DNA from: Nitrospirota bacterium | GTDB lineage: Bacteria > Nitrospirota > Thermodesulfovibrionia > Thermodesulfovibrionales > UBA6898 | NCBI GenBank assembly: GCA_016214855.1 | Contig: JACRMT010000013.1 | Coordinates: 62,001 to 126,000 of the forward strand | Direction: 5' to 3' | Length of the DNA: 64,000 nt | In this document: positions 7,943-16,129 of the stretch, one piece after another | How positions within the stretch are numbered: the stretch's first letter is position 1 | Layout: the number at the start of each line of letters is the position of its first letter | Made by a program: the position numbers and the translations under genes | The notes under the pieces: generated by a model | The model's database searches: none | What the model saw: the letters and a program-made list of their open reading frames with translations, nothing else | Told to the model about the DNA's origin: nothing

Positions 7943-8723
7943 TTTGTCCGAAAAATCCCCCCTCGCCCCCCTTTGTCAAAGTGGGGTAAAATTGTGCGGC
8001 AACACCTGTTCCCCTCTTTTGCAAAGAGGGGTTAGGGGAGATTTGACTATCAATCTGACTGCTGAGAGCTGATTGCTGACCGCTGTCTTTCTCAAACTCT
8101 TCTGGCTTTGTCCTGGGCTCCTTAAATACCGGCTCTTCCGTCCTGTGCGGCAATTTGTTGGGATCTAATGCCCGATGCTTTTTCGGCGGCTTGATCTTCT
8201 CAAGATGTCTCTTTGCTTTCTCAACCTTAACCTCTACCTCTGTCTTGTCCTTTGCCTTGTCTATTTCGTCAAGGTTGGTCTTCAGCTCTCTGAGATTGTC
8301 ATCGTAGTGTTTAACAAAATCCCGGTGGCGCTTCTTGATTACATCCGGCAGGTCTTTGATCTTGCCTTCTGTCTCGGTGAACTGCTTCCTGATCTCTATG
8401 TCATGTAATTCTATTTCCGCCTTCTTGGCTTTGAGTCGCTTTTGCTGATCGCTGAGAGCTGACGGCTGATCGCTCAGTATCTTTTCGATGTCATCAATAG
8501 CCTTGCTGAATTTCTCTTCTGCTCTGTCTTTCTTCGTCTGATGCTGACTGCTGATAGCTGATGACTGAGAGCTGTCATTTCTCCGCTGAGCGCTGATAGC
8601 TGACGGCTGACTGCTCTCCTTCACCGCATACGCAACATCGAACACTCCCCCGAACGACCAGAGAAAAAAAGACAAGACAATGGTTGATATAACTCTTAAT
8701 GCAGGATTATATTTGTGATCCAC
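7818..8723 (-). CDS. N-terminal part of the transglutaminase-like protein: signal peptide and coiled coil
   Basis: 301 residues from GTG 8723. Residues about 8-34 form a signal peptide (VLSFFLWSFGG, then VAYA). About 60-190 is charged and helical, a likely coiled coil. A PHRTEEP...KEPRTKPEEFE linker and ILVAANGSLDGLLS (about 261-275) follow. In the related proteins I recall, this linker and the ANGSLxGLLS motif lead directly into the ADLAE-x-x-x-x-FT segment, which here lies in the other frame (5432-7942). The frame ends in SFSPA just after the 51-nt palindrome. Four GCTGA-type runs and two GC-rich hairpins are translated within it (SQQSALSSQ, NPSLQKRGTG). A real or assembly frameshift is the simplest explanation. 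Confidence 0.75.
   Translation of the reverse strand: MDHKYNPALRVISTIVLSFFLWSFGGVFDVAYAVKESSQPSAISAQRRNDSSQSSAISSQHQTKKDRAEEKFSKAIDDIEKILSDQPSALSDQQKRLKAKKAEIELHDIEIRKQFTETEGKIKDLPDVIKKRHRDFVKHYDDNLRELKTNLDEIDKAKDKTEVEVKVEKAKRHLEKIKPPKKHRALDPNKLPHRTEEPVFKEPRTKPEEFEKDSGQQSALSSQIDSQISPNPSLQKRGTGVAAQFYPTLTKGGEGGFFGQSAKPILVAANGSLDGLLSPSTTPPILPLPRGGWEGWSFSPA
7834..7884. repeat. Perfect 51-nt palindrome at the frame break
   Basis: Two 25-nt arms beginning GACCACCCCTCCCATCC are perfectly inverted around a single central base. The palindrome sits inside the overlap of the two frames of the split transglutaminase-like gene. It belongs to the GC-rich hairpin family seen at 7957-8044, 18650-18756, 21142-21243, 42930-43018 and 60170-60260. 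Confidence 0.85.
7957..8044. repeat. GC-rich double-hairpin repeat inside coding sequence
   Basis: Two hairpins lie in tandem: one with CCCCTTTGTCAAAGTGGGG and one with CCCCTCTTTTGCAAAGAGGGG. The sequence then runs TTAGGGGAGATTT, the same end seen in the intergenic copies. It is translated on the minus strand as NPSLQKRGTG and TLTKGGEGGFFG. Confidence 0.7.
8055..8087. repeat. GCTGA-type repeat run, copy 2
   Basis: Reads TCTGACTGCTGAGAGCTGAT and continues through GCTGACCGCTGT. It is translated on the minus strand as part of SGQQSALSSQ. Confidence 0.6.
8443..8478. repeat. GCTGA-type repeat run, copy 3
   Basis: Reads TGCTGATCGCTGAGAGCTGA then CGGCTGATCGCTCAG. It is translated on the minus strand as LSDQPSALSDQQ inside the coiled-coil region. 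Confidence 0.6.
8540..8617. repeat. GCTGA-type repeat runs, copies 4 and 5
   Basis: Two adjacent runs (about 8540-8577 and 8583-8617) of GCTGATAGCTGA-like units are separated by a few bases. They are translated on the minus strand as SQPSAISAQ and SSQSSAISSQ just after the signal peptide. Confidence 0.6.
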
Positions 8724-8805
8724 CCGATCCCCCCCACGAAGATATATTTAGAAAACATTATACCTTACCTCCACCTGTTTGCTGTCAAGGATTTTCTCTC
8801 GACAT

Positions 8806-10107
8806 ATGATATTATTCGGGATCGTGAAGAGGCGCATTTACATCATTTCTCCCTGCCGCAAGGAAGACATCTGGAGAAAACGCAGGGCAACCTTTGTGCT
8901 GCCGCAGATGTCTCTTGCAATACTCGCAGCGCTGACACCGGACACGTACGAGGTCAAGGTCACGGATGAGCTTGTTGATGACATTGATTTCGACTATCCG
9001 GCAGACCTTTTAGCAATAACGACCAATTCGACCAATGCCCTGCGTGCTTACGCGGTTGCAGGACGATTCAGGGAAAAGGGCTCGAAGATCGTCATGGGCG
9101 GCATCCATCCGTCGGTCATGCCTGATGAAGTGTTGACACATGCTGACGCCATTCTGATCGGCGAGGCAGAGGAGATGTGGCAAAAGATCCTCGATGACTA
9201 CCTTTCGGGCCGTCTGGAGCAGCTCTACCGGTGTACAGCCTATCCGGCCCCTGAAAGCATCCCCTCCGGCAGATGGGAAGTGATCCATCAGAAACGCTAC
9301 TATGTGCCGCGCACATTCCAGACATCACGCGGCTGCCCGTACGGCTGTTCCTTCTGTTCATCAACCCAGTTTTTCGGCACAAAACAGCGCTGCCGCCCGA
9401 TCGGGAACATCATCTCGGAACTGAAGGATTACAACAGACGGCTTGCCGTATTCGTCGACGACAACATTGCGGGGAACAGTGCCTACGCCAAGGAACTCTT
9501 CAGGGCATTGAAACCCTTAAAGCAGAGATGGGTCGCTCAAACATCCATAGACATTGCACGGGACAATGAGCTGTTAAGGCTTGCAGCAGAAAGCGGCTGT
9601 GCCGGCCTGCTGATCGGCTTTGAGAGTGTCAATGCCAAAAACTCAACGGATGTAAAAAAACTGAGGAAGGCTGAACAGTACGCCGAGCATATCCGGGAGA
9701 TCAGGGCAGCCGGCATCGGCGTGCATGGCTCATTCATATTCGGGTTCGACCACGATACACCTGATATCTTCGACAGCACCGTCGATTTCGTGATGCAGAA
9801 CAGGCTCGAGGTTGCCAACTTCTGCAAGCTCACACCCTTCCCCGGGACAAGGCTTTTTGAAGAAATGTCGGCTGAGGGAAGGATCCTGCACCGGAACTGG
9901 GAAAAATACGACCGGTATAATATTGTTTTCAGTCCAAAGAACATCTCGGCAGAGGAACTGCACCAAAAGACCCTTGAGGCCTACATGAAGATCTATTCGC
10001 CCGGTTCGATACTGAAGAGAATGCCTTCAAGACTGCAGAACATCCTGCCCTATTTTGCGATGAACATCAGCTACCGGCTGGGATCAAAGCGTTTGAGAAG
10101 ATCCTGA
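8806..10107 (+). CDS. B12-binding-domain radical SAM protein
   Basis: 433 residues from ATG 8806; a GTG at 8824 (VKRRIYIISP) is an equally sensible start, and upstream TTG 8779 is unlikely. The N-terminal 150 or so residues have the cobalamin-binding Rossmann pattern (ITTNSTNALRAY, then KIVMGGIHPSVMPDEVL and GEAEEMW). The radical SAM core follows with the C-x3-C-x2-C motif in SRGCPYGCSFCSS. It resembles the 428-residue protein at 14843-16129 throughout, including GFDHD and the LTPFPGTRL stretch. Such enzymes often methylate or rearrange unactivated carbons; the substrate is not readable from sequence. It is divergent from the transglutaminase-like locus. Confidence 0.85.
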   Translation: MILFGIVKRRIYIISPCRKEDIWRKRRATFVLPQMSLAILAALTPDTYEVKVTDELVDDIDFDYPADLLAITTNSTNALRAYAVAGRFREKGSKIVMGGIHPSVMPDEVLTHADAILIGEAEEMWQKILDDYLSGRLEQLYRCTAYPAPESIPSGRWEVIHQKRYYVPRTFQTSRGCPYGCSFCSSTQFFGTKQRCRPIGNIISELKDYNRRLAVFVDDNIAGNSAYAKELFRALKPLKQRWVAQTSIDIARDNELLRLAAESGCAGLLIGFESVNAKNSTDVKKLRKAEQYAEHIREIRAAGIGVHGSFIFGFDHDTPDIFDSTVDFVMQNRLEVANFCKLTPFPGTRLFEEMSAEGRILHRNWEKYDRYNIVFSPKNISAEELHQKTLEAYMKIYSPGSILKRMPSRLQNILPYFAMNISYRLGSKRLRRS

Positions 10108-10868
10108 AAAGGCAGCACCTTCTTATCCGTATGTTCCATCTCTTTAAAATATCCGGATGGGATGTCCGAATCATATTCCGGCTCCTGAAGAGCGATCTCC
10201 ATCTCAGTGCCGTTGCTGAATGAAAGTTTTGTCTTTTCCGGCATCTTCCCGTTGAAGCCGTCAAAATCGATCGTTATGGCCGCCTCTCCTTCCTTATAGA
10301 CAATGATGCGCCTGTTCAGAAGATAGGTCCGGTCAAAGAGGTATTTTATCGAAGGCACTGAGGCCTTCTCAGCAGAGTCGTATGCAAGAAGGACATAGAA
10401 GTCCCCCTGCTCCTGCACGGTATAGTAAAACTTGCCGTTCATCAGAGAGGAGAACGATATCTCGGGCGATCGCATTTCGTAGAGGGTGTTCCTGGGCGGC
10501 ACATAGACCTGCAGCATTTCTTTTGCGATCAGAAATTCCATTACGGTGATGCCAAAAGGACCGAAAAAGCTGGTCTTCAGGGAGTCAGGCGCCTGATAGC
10601 CAAAGACGCCGCTGAAACTGCCTGCCGGCTCGTTGTTCCTGAATATCCTGACGTCGGTCAGCGCCTTGATGGTCCTGGTCTCCCTGAACCCGATCGAATG
10701 CTTTAGAACCTCTGCAGTGACCGGGCCGGAATAGGACTCAAGCGCAGGCTGCCGAACAAGCTCTTTCCTGGCACAGGAAGAACCAAGCACCATGATCAGA
10801 ATTACGCATGGCAATGCCAGCCGCGCTGGCCATGATCGATACAGGAAGAAGGGTCGCATCCAAATCAT
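10071..10868 (-). CDS. Outer-membrane lipoprotein, LolA/LolB-fold-like (DUF4292-like)
   Basis: 265 residues from ATG 10868 (TTG 10883 and ATG 10859 are alternatives). The lipobox VLGSSC sits at the end of a hydrophobic signal (about residues 15-30). The mature part alternates beta strands, with SFSGVFGYQAPDSLKTSFFG and ITIDFDGFNGKMPEKTKLSF resembling the half-barrel lipoproteins that bind lipid or lipoprotein acyl chains. It converges on the radical SAM gene with a 37-base 3' overlap. Family assignment is tentative; the lipoprotein call is firm. Confidence 0.7.
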   Translation of the reverse strand: MIWMRPFFLYRSWPARLALPCVILIMVLGSSCARKELVRQPALESYSGPVTAEVLKHSIGFRETRTIKALTDVRIFRNNEPAGSFSGVFGYQAPDSLKTSFFGPFGITVMEFLIAKEMLQVYVPPRNTLYEMRSPEISFSSLMNGKFYYTVQEQGDFYVLLAYDSAEKASVPSIKYLFDRTYLLNRRIIVYKEGEAAITIDFDGFNGKMPEKTKLSFSNGTEMEIALQEPEYDSDIPSGYFKEMEHTDKKVLPFQDLLKRFDPSR

Positions 10869-10995
10869 GGTTGATAGTATCAAAGTTGATCAGATTTTAG
10901 AAAGTTGGATGAACGGTCTCAACGGCTGCTGCGGCATTTCAGCGCGGCACGCCATTGATAAACCTCCGGCAATTAGGATATTTTAGTAACACGAC

Positions 10996-13302
10996 ATGAA
11001 GATAAGCCACCGACTGATCTCAGGTAATATCGTTATCATCGTTCTGGTCATTGCTATCGGCATTTTCGGTCTTCTTTCGAGGAAAGATATTGTACGGTCT
11101 TTCGAAAGCTCAGAGAAACATTTCAGGAGCATCATTACCGCTGCGACCGAAGCCTCAAGCTATGCGAAAAGAACGGAAGGCCATCTTATCCTTTTTCTGA
11201 CCCTCCAAAACCCGGAAGACAGAGATAAATTCTACGAACGCCACAATTCACTTCTCGAAGAGATCAAGGTAATGGACCTTGCGGTTAACGTGCCGGTTGC
11301 AAGAGAATACGTCGAGAAGATCAAGGTCGACACAGCCAGGCTCCTTTCCGCAGGAGAATCTCTGCTGAAGGCTTATGACCGCGATATGGCCGTCTCCGGG
11401 CGCTTCAGCCCTTCAGGGCACGAGGCAGAGATAAGGGCCTTTAATGATATTACTTCTTCAATACGGCAGAACAGTGTTGAACTTGCAATTGCCGAGGCCG
11501 TTTTGAGCGAGGATGCCCACAGGACAGCGCTGAAAAAAGCCGCCTCCTTCCAGATATACGGCTTTGTTATCATCTTCGGCGGGGTCATTGTGGCACTGGT
11601 CCTGGGCTATGTGCTTTCGCGGAAGATAGCACAGCCCATTTTAGAGCTGAAGGACAATGTTGCTGAAGTATCCAGAGGGAACCTCGATGTGACCATGAAC
11701 CATGCATCGAAAGACGAAATAGGCGAACTCACCGACTCTTTCAACATGATGACAAAGGCGCTGAGGGATTCGCAGCAGGGGATCATCTCGGAAAAAGAAC
11801 GTCTCCTGGTAACGCTCCGTTCGATCGGGGACGGCGTTATAACCACGGATACTGACGGCCGTGTTGTCCTCGTAAACACCGTGGCAGAAAACCTCACCGG
11901 CTGGAAGCAGCAGGACGCCGCAGGCAGACCCCTGCAGGAGATCTTTCATATCATGAATGAAAAGACCCGCGAACTCTGCGAAAACCCTGTCGAAAAGGTC
12001 ATGAGGACAGGGAAGATCGTTGGGCCTGTTGACCACACGGTCATCATCGGAAGAAACGGCGTTGAGAAGACCATCGCTGACAGCGGGGCACCGATTCTCG
12101 ATGAGAGCGGGAAGATGATCGGCGCAGTCCTGGTATTCCGTGATATTACCGAAAAGCAAAGGATGGAAAGAGAGCTGTTAAAGGCAAGAAATATAGAATC
12201 CCTCGGTATTCTTGCGGGCGGCATAGCCCACGACTTCAATAATATCCTGGTCGGCATCCTCGGCAACATCTCTCTGGCAAAAAGGAAACTTGAAAGAGAA
12301 GAAAAAGAAAAGATCATGGACAGACTGACCGGCGTTGAGCATGCCGCGATCCGTGCAAAGGAACTGGCCCATCAGCTGCTTACGTTCTCAAAGGGAGGAG
12401 AGCCTTTGCTGAAGACAACGTCAATCAACGGATTGATCATGGACTCCGCGAAATTCGTGCTGGCAGGCTCTAATGTAATATGCAGCTTCCTGTTCCCTGA
12501 CGATCTCTGGCTGGTCGATATCGACAGGGGCCAGTTAAGCCAGGTCATCCATAACCTGATCATTAATGCAAAATGGGCCATGCCCGAAGGCGGGAAGATA
12601 GAGATACAGGCAGAAAATATCGTTATCGATGAGAGATCAGCAGCACCGGTGCCCCTGCCTGCCGGCAGTTATATAAGGATCTCACTGCAAGATGAGGGGA
12701 TCGGCATACCAGTTGAAAATCTCCATAAAATATTCGATCCTTATTTTACCACCCGGGGGAAGGGGTCCGGCCTCGGCCTCGCAACCGCATACTCGATCAT
12801 GAAAAGGCATCAGGGCCTCATCACCGCTGAACCTGCAGCCGAACAGGGTACCACGTTCCATCTCTATCTGCCGGCATCCGACAAGCCGGTAAGTGCCGAG
12901 ATCGGGCAAGTCATATTCGAGGCCGGCAAAGGAAAGGTCCTGCTTATGGACGATGACGAGATCGTCAGGGATGTCACACAGGCAATGCTTGTCGATCTGG
13001 GCTATGAAACAGTTCTTTCAAAGAACGGCACAGAGGCGGTCGCACGGTATCAGGAGGCCAGGAGATCAGGTCAGCCCTTTGCAGCGATCATTCTTGACCT
13101 GACGATCCCGGGCGGGATGGGAGGGCAGGAGACCCTGCAGGAAATTCTTAAGATCGACCCGGACGTCAGGGCCATAGTCGCAAGCGGGTATTCAGAAGAT
13201 CCGGTAATGGCCGAATTCGGCAGATACGGCTTCAGGGATGTTCTCAAAAAACCCTTTGGCCTGCAGGAGATCGGCAGCGCCCTGCAGAAGGTCATGGGCT
13301 GA
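10996..13302 (+). CDS. Hybrid sensor histidine kinase (HAMP-PAS-HisKA-HATPase-REC)
   Basis: 768 residues. A transmembrane helix (about 10-27), a helical periplasmic sensor (about 30-183) and a second helix (185-206) lead to HAMP (207-258) and PAS (262-390). The phospho-acceptor is His412 in GGIAHDFNNIL. The ATPase domain follows (N box near 515, GxGSGLGLAT near 588), and a C-terminal receiver starts near 640 (LLMDDDE, ILDLTIPGG). The His box with DFNN is the type common in one-protein phosphorelays. The ligand is unknown. No partner response regulator with an output domain is adjacent. The start ATG lacks a clear ribosome site. Confidence 0.9.
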   Translation: MKISHRLISGNIVIIVLVIAIGIFGLLSRKDIVRSFESSEKHFRSIITAATEASSYAKRTEGHLILFLTLQNPEDRDKFYERHNSLLEEIKVMDLAVNVPVAREYVEKIKVDTARLLSAGESLLKAYDRDMAVSGRFSPSGHEAEIRAFNDITSSIRQNSVELAIAEAVLSEDAHRTALKKAASFQIYGFVIIFGGVIVALVLGYVLSRKIAQPILELKDNVAEVSRGNLDVTMNHASKDEIGELTDSFNMMTKALRDSQQGIISEKERLLVTLRSIGDGVITTDTDGRVVLVNTVAENLTGWKQQDAAGRPLQEIFHIMNEKTRELCENPVEKVMRTGKIVGPVDHTVIIGRNGVEKTIADSGAPILDESGKMIGAVLVFRDITEKQRMERELLKARNIESLGILAGGIAHDFNNILVGILGNISLAKRKLEREEKEKIMDRLTGVEHAAIRAKELAHQLLTFSKGGEPLLKTTSINGLIMDSAKFVLAGSNVICSFLFPDDLWLVDIDRGQLSQVIHNLIINAKWAMPEGGKIEIQAENIVIDERSAAPVPLPAGSYIRISLQDEGIGIPVENLHKIFDPYFTTRGKGSGLGLATAYSIMKRHQGLITAEPAAEQGTTFHLYLPASDKPVSAEIGQVIFEAGKGKVLLMDDDEIVRDVTQAMLVDLGYETVLSKNGTEAVARYQEARRSGQPFAAIILDLTIPGGMGGQETLQEILKIDPDVRAIVASGYSEDPVMAEFGRYGFRDVLKKPFGLQEIGSALQKVMG

Positions 13303-13401
13303 ACAGCAACAAAATAGGTTAAGGCTGAGGCGCAGGTTCAGGCAAAGAAAAGAGGCAGATTACAGCGGGTAACCACTCCCTATCCTGCAAAAACACCGTG
13401 A

Positions 13402-14757
13402 TTACTGATCCTTCTTCTGATAGTTCTCTTCCCAGGCCTTATCAGCAAGCTTGCCCCATTCGACCGAATAGTCATCAATCTTTTCAGCGAACCCTTCAAC
13501 AATGTTCTCCGCTCCCTGATGCGTGAAATAGACACCCGGCATCTTGCAGACATCGCGGTACACATTGGGATGGTCAATGATCATGCAGGGCCTGAGTTTA
13601 TTTTCATGCGTCTTCTGATATGACTGGATCTTCTTGAAGAGCGGTGAGGTGACCGCCTCCTGCAGACTCACGTTCTTGATATTGTGAAGCGCAAAATGAC
13701 AGAAGACGCAGGGCTCGACATCTCCCTTTGAATTGATATGAAAATACTTTCTGCCTCCGGCAATGCAGCCTCCCACCACAGGCCCGTCATTCCAGAAATC
13801 GCCGAACAGCATCTCCTTGCAGGACCGGAAATAGGCCACGCGCGCCCGCAGCATCTCGCGCTGCTCGGGCGTCGGCACCAGGTCCCAGTTCGGCTCCCTG
13901 CCGACCGGCGTGTACAGGAAATACCAGCCTACTGTTGTGCCCTGTGCCATCCAGTGGTCCACGAACTTGTCAGACACCATAATATCCGCATTCTGCCGTG
14001 TCATGGTCGCTGAATAGCCGAAGAGCACGCCTGCTTCCTTCAGGAGCTTCATCGCCTTCAGTACCCGCTCATAGTGGCCCTCGCCCCTGCGTTTGTCCGT
14101 CTCTTCCTTAAATCCCTCAACACTGATGGCAGGCAGCACATTGCCGAGTTCTGCAAGTCTCGCAACGAGCTTCTCGTCAAGCAGACCGCCGTGGGTAAAG
14201 ACATGGAATGCCATATCATTATGTTTCTCAAAGAGGTCGAGCAGGTCTTTTCTGAAGAACGGCTCTCCGCCGGAGACGACGATAAAGTAAACGCCCATCT
14301 CCTTTGCCTCGGTCAGCACGCGGTCGATCACCTCATAGGGAAGGTCTTCGTCCTTTTTGTACATGCCTGCATAGCAGCCAAAGCAGTTCAGATTGCATTT
14401 CATGGAAGGGCTGATCACCAGAAGTCCGGGCGGATAGAACCCTCCGGCGCCGTCCGAAAAGGCCTTGCGTTTGGTGCTGCCCACCAGAAGCTGGTTCATG
14501 ATAAAGCACCGGATGATCTGCTTCTTGTGGCGCGGACTGGTGTTGCGCAACACCTTCATCGCAACGTTCAGAGTAGGATGGCCGTTCCGCCACATTTCCC
14601 GTATGGACCTGATAGCGCGCTTGTAATGGTCGCGCGTCGTCGCCTTCTCTGCAATGTTCAGATATGAGATCAGCGCATTCTTGCTGCTGAGCGCCATCAC
14701 CTGTACAAGGCCGTACAGGAACCGCGAGATGAGGAATGGTTTCAGTGTCTTCAACAT
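13402..14757 (-). CDS. Radical SAM protein with extended N-terminus
   Basis: 451 residues. The radical SAM motif is C-x3-C-x2-C in MKCNLNCFGCYAG (about 138), preceded by about 130 helical residues and followed by the GGEPFFRKD glycine-rich strand. The C-terminal part has further Cys (GGCIAGGRKYFHINSKGD, then EPCVFCHF), consistent with an auxiliary [4Fe-4S] cluster of SPASM/twitch type. It is last in a run with a B12-type radical SAM and a lipid acyltransferase gene, 85 bases after the former, so a role in modifying a membrane lipid or attached group is plausible. The substrate is unknown. Confidence 0.8.
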   Translation of the reverse strand: MLKTLKPFLISRFLYGLVQVMALSSKNALISYLNIAEKATTRDHYKRAIRSIREMWRNGHPTLNVAMKVLRNTSPRHKKQIIRCFIMNQLLVGSTKRKAFSDGAGGFYPPGLLVISPSMKCNLNCFGCYAGMYKKDEDLPYEVIDRVLTEAKEMGVYFIVVSGGEPFFRKDLLDLFEKHNDMAFHVFTHGGLLDEKLVARLAELGNVLPAISVEGFKEETDKRRGEGHYERVLKAMKLLKEAGVLFGYSATMTRQNADIMVSDKFVDHWMAQGTTVGWYFLYTPVGREPNWDLVPTPEQREMLRARVAYFRSCKEMLFGDFWNDGPVVGGCIAGGRKYFHINSKGDVEPCVFCHFALHNIKNVSLQEAVTSPLFKKIQSYQKTHENKLRPCMIIDHPNVYRDVCKMPGVYFTHQGAENIVEGFAEKIDDYSVEWGKLADKAWEENYQKKDQ

Positions 14758-14842
14758 TTATGCACTTGCCTCCGTTGCATGCTTTTTTTGCAGCTATTCT
14801 TTGTCAGCAATTGCTGGACCTAAACACCTGCAGACTATCCGC

Positions 14843-16129
14843 CTAAGCAGTTGCTGCTTTTCTTACCGAATCGACCCATTGGGCTCCGCTGTAGTTGTCA
14901 AGGTCGCCCTTGTTCATGGGGAAACAGGCATAGGTCTTTATCACGAGCCCGTCTTCGGTCATCTCATGGGTATCTTCAGGATAGAACTCTTTCCAGGCCC
15001 GGTTATATCCTTCATAAAGCTCATCAGTCGTCATGTTTGCAGGCTTGAATACAACGGATGATGCTGAGTACTTCGAGAAATCCTTTGTCAGCAGCCGTCC
15101 CTCTGCCTCAAGCCGTTCAGCGAGTCTGGTCTTGGGATAAGGGGTCAGGATATGGAATTCCGCCTCTTCAATAGCGTTGGACTTTGCAAAATGCACCGTG
15201 CGCTCGAACACATCCTTCTGATCATGGTCAAAGCCAAAGACAAAGGAGGCAATGACCTTGATGTTCCGTTCTCTGATGCGCTCAAGGAACATGTTCGCCT
15301 TCGCGATCTGGCTCGCGCTGATCCTCTCGTTCAATCCCGCAGAGATCCAGGGGCTCAGGTCAATGTACATGGCCCAGCAGTTCGTGCTCCTGAGCAGATC
15401 AAGATATGCCGGATCATCTGCAATAGAAAGAGGGGCCAGCCCGACCCACGGTTTACCCGCCTGCGCCAGACCCTCAAAAAAACTTTTCACCCGTCTTTTT
15501 GCAAGGTGCAGGTTGTCGTTGATCAGAAATAGACACTGGTCGAGCTTCTCAATATCCCGCAGGATCTTTCTGGTATCAGCCATTCTAAATTCAGTCCCAT
15601 ACGTCTGGGGCACAGAGCAGATCTCGCAGTTCACCGGGCAGCCGCGTGAAACCTGAAGTGAGTTCATCGGAAGATAGACTGATCTGTCGAAGATGGACCA
15701 GCGCGGCAGCGGGATCTCCTCAGCCGGGTTCCTGCAGGAATAACTTTTTTTCAGGTCATTGTTTCTGAAATCCCTGATAACATCCGGCCAGGTGTTCTCA
15801 GCCTCGCCGATCACGATCGCATCAGCGTGCTGAGCTGCCTCCTCAGGCATAAGCGAGACATGAACGCCGCCAAGAACGACCGGTATCCCTTTTGCGCGGT
15901 ATCGGTCCGCGATCTCATAGGCCCTGTTCGCCTGACTTGTCATCATCGAAATGGCAACCAGATCGCACTGCATAGCAAAATCTATTTTATTGAGCCGCTC
16001 GTCAGTGAAGACAACGTCGATATCAGAAGGCGTAAGCGATGCAACGATCGCAGGCCCCATGACCTGAATGTATCGCCTGTACACAAGAGGGAAATGGCCC
16101 CAGTCAGGATAGATAAGATGAATCTTCAC
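14843..16129 (-). CDS. B12-binding-domain radical SAM protein, paralogue of the 8806 gene
   Basis: 428 residues from GTG 16129, which follows an AGGAGT site and lies 26 bases inside the 3' end of the acyltransferase gene. The N-terminal Rossmann half (VVLGGVHVSLMPEE, IGEAENTW) is followed by C-x3-C-x2-C in SRGCPVNCEICSV (about 190). Layout matches the protein at 8806-10107. Overlap with the acyltransferase points to one transcript and a shared pathway, probably a lipid or lipopolysaccharide modification; that is inference. Confidence 0.85.
   Translation of the reverse strand: MKIHLIYPDWGHFPLVYRRYIQVMGPAIVASLTPSDIDVVFTDERLNKIDFAMQCDLVAISMMTSQANRAYEIADRYRAKGIPVVLGGVHVSLMPEEAAQHADAIVIGEAENTWPDVIRDFRNNDLKKSYSCRNPAEEIPLPRWSIFDRSVYLPMNSLQVSRGCPVNCEICSVPQTYGTEFRMADTRKILRDIEKLDQCLFLINDNLHLAKRRVKSFFEGLAQAGKPWVGLAPLSIADDPAYLDLLRSTNCWAMYIDLSPWISAGLNERISASQIAKANMFLERIRERNIKVIASFVFGFDHDQKDVFERTVHFAKSNAIEEAEFHILTPYPKTRLAERLEAEGRLLTKDFSKYSASSVVFKPANMTTDELYEGYNRAWKEFYPEDTHEMTEDGLVIKTYACFPMNKGDLDNYSGAQWVDSVRKAATA

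Noticed and set aside
2067-8617. CRISPR array
   Set aside because: The GCTGA runs are tiny imperfect units inside coding frames, without regular spacers or cas genes.
14074-14667. Plus-strand frame of 197 codons opposite the radical SAM gene
   Set aside because: It is a shadow of a well-supported minus-strand gene with conserved Cys motifs, and its own translation has no recognisable domain.
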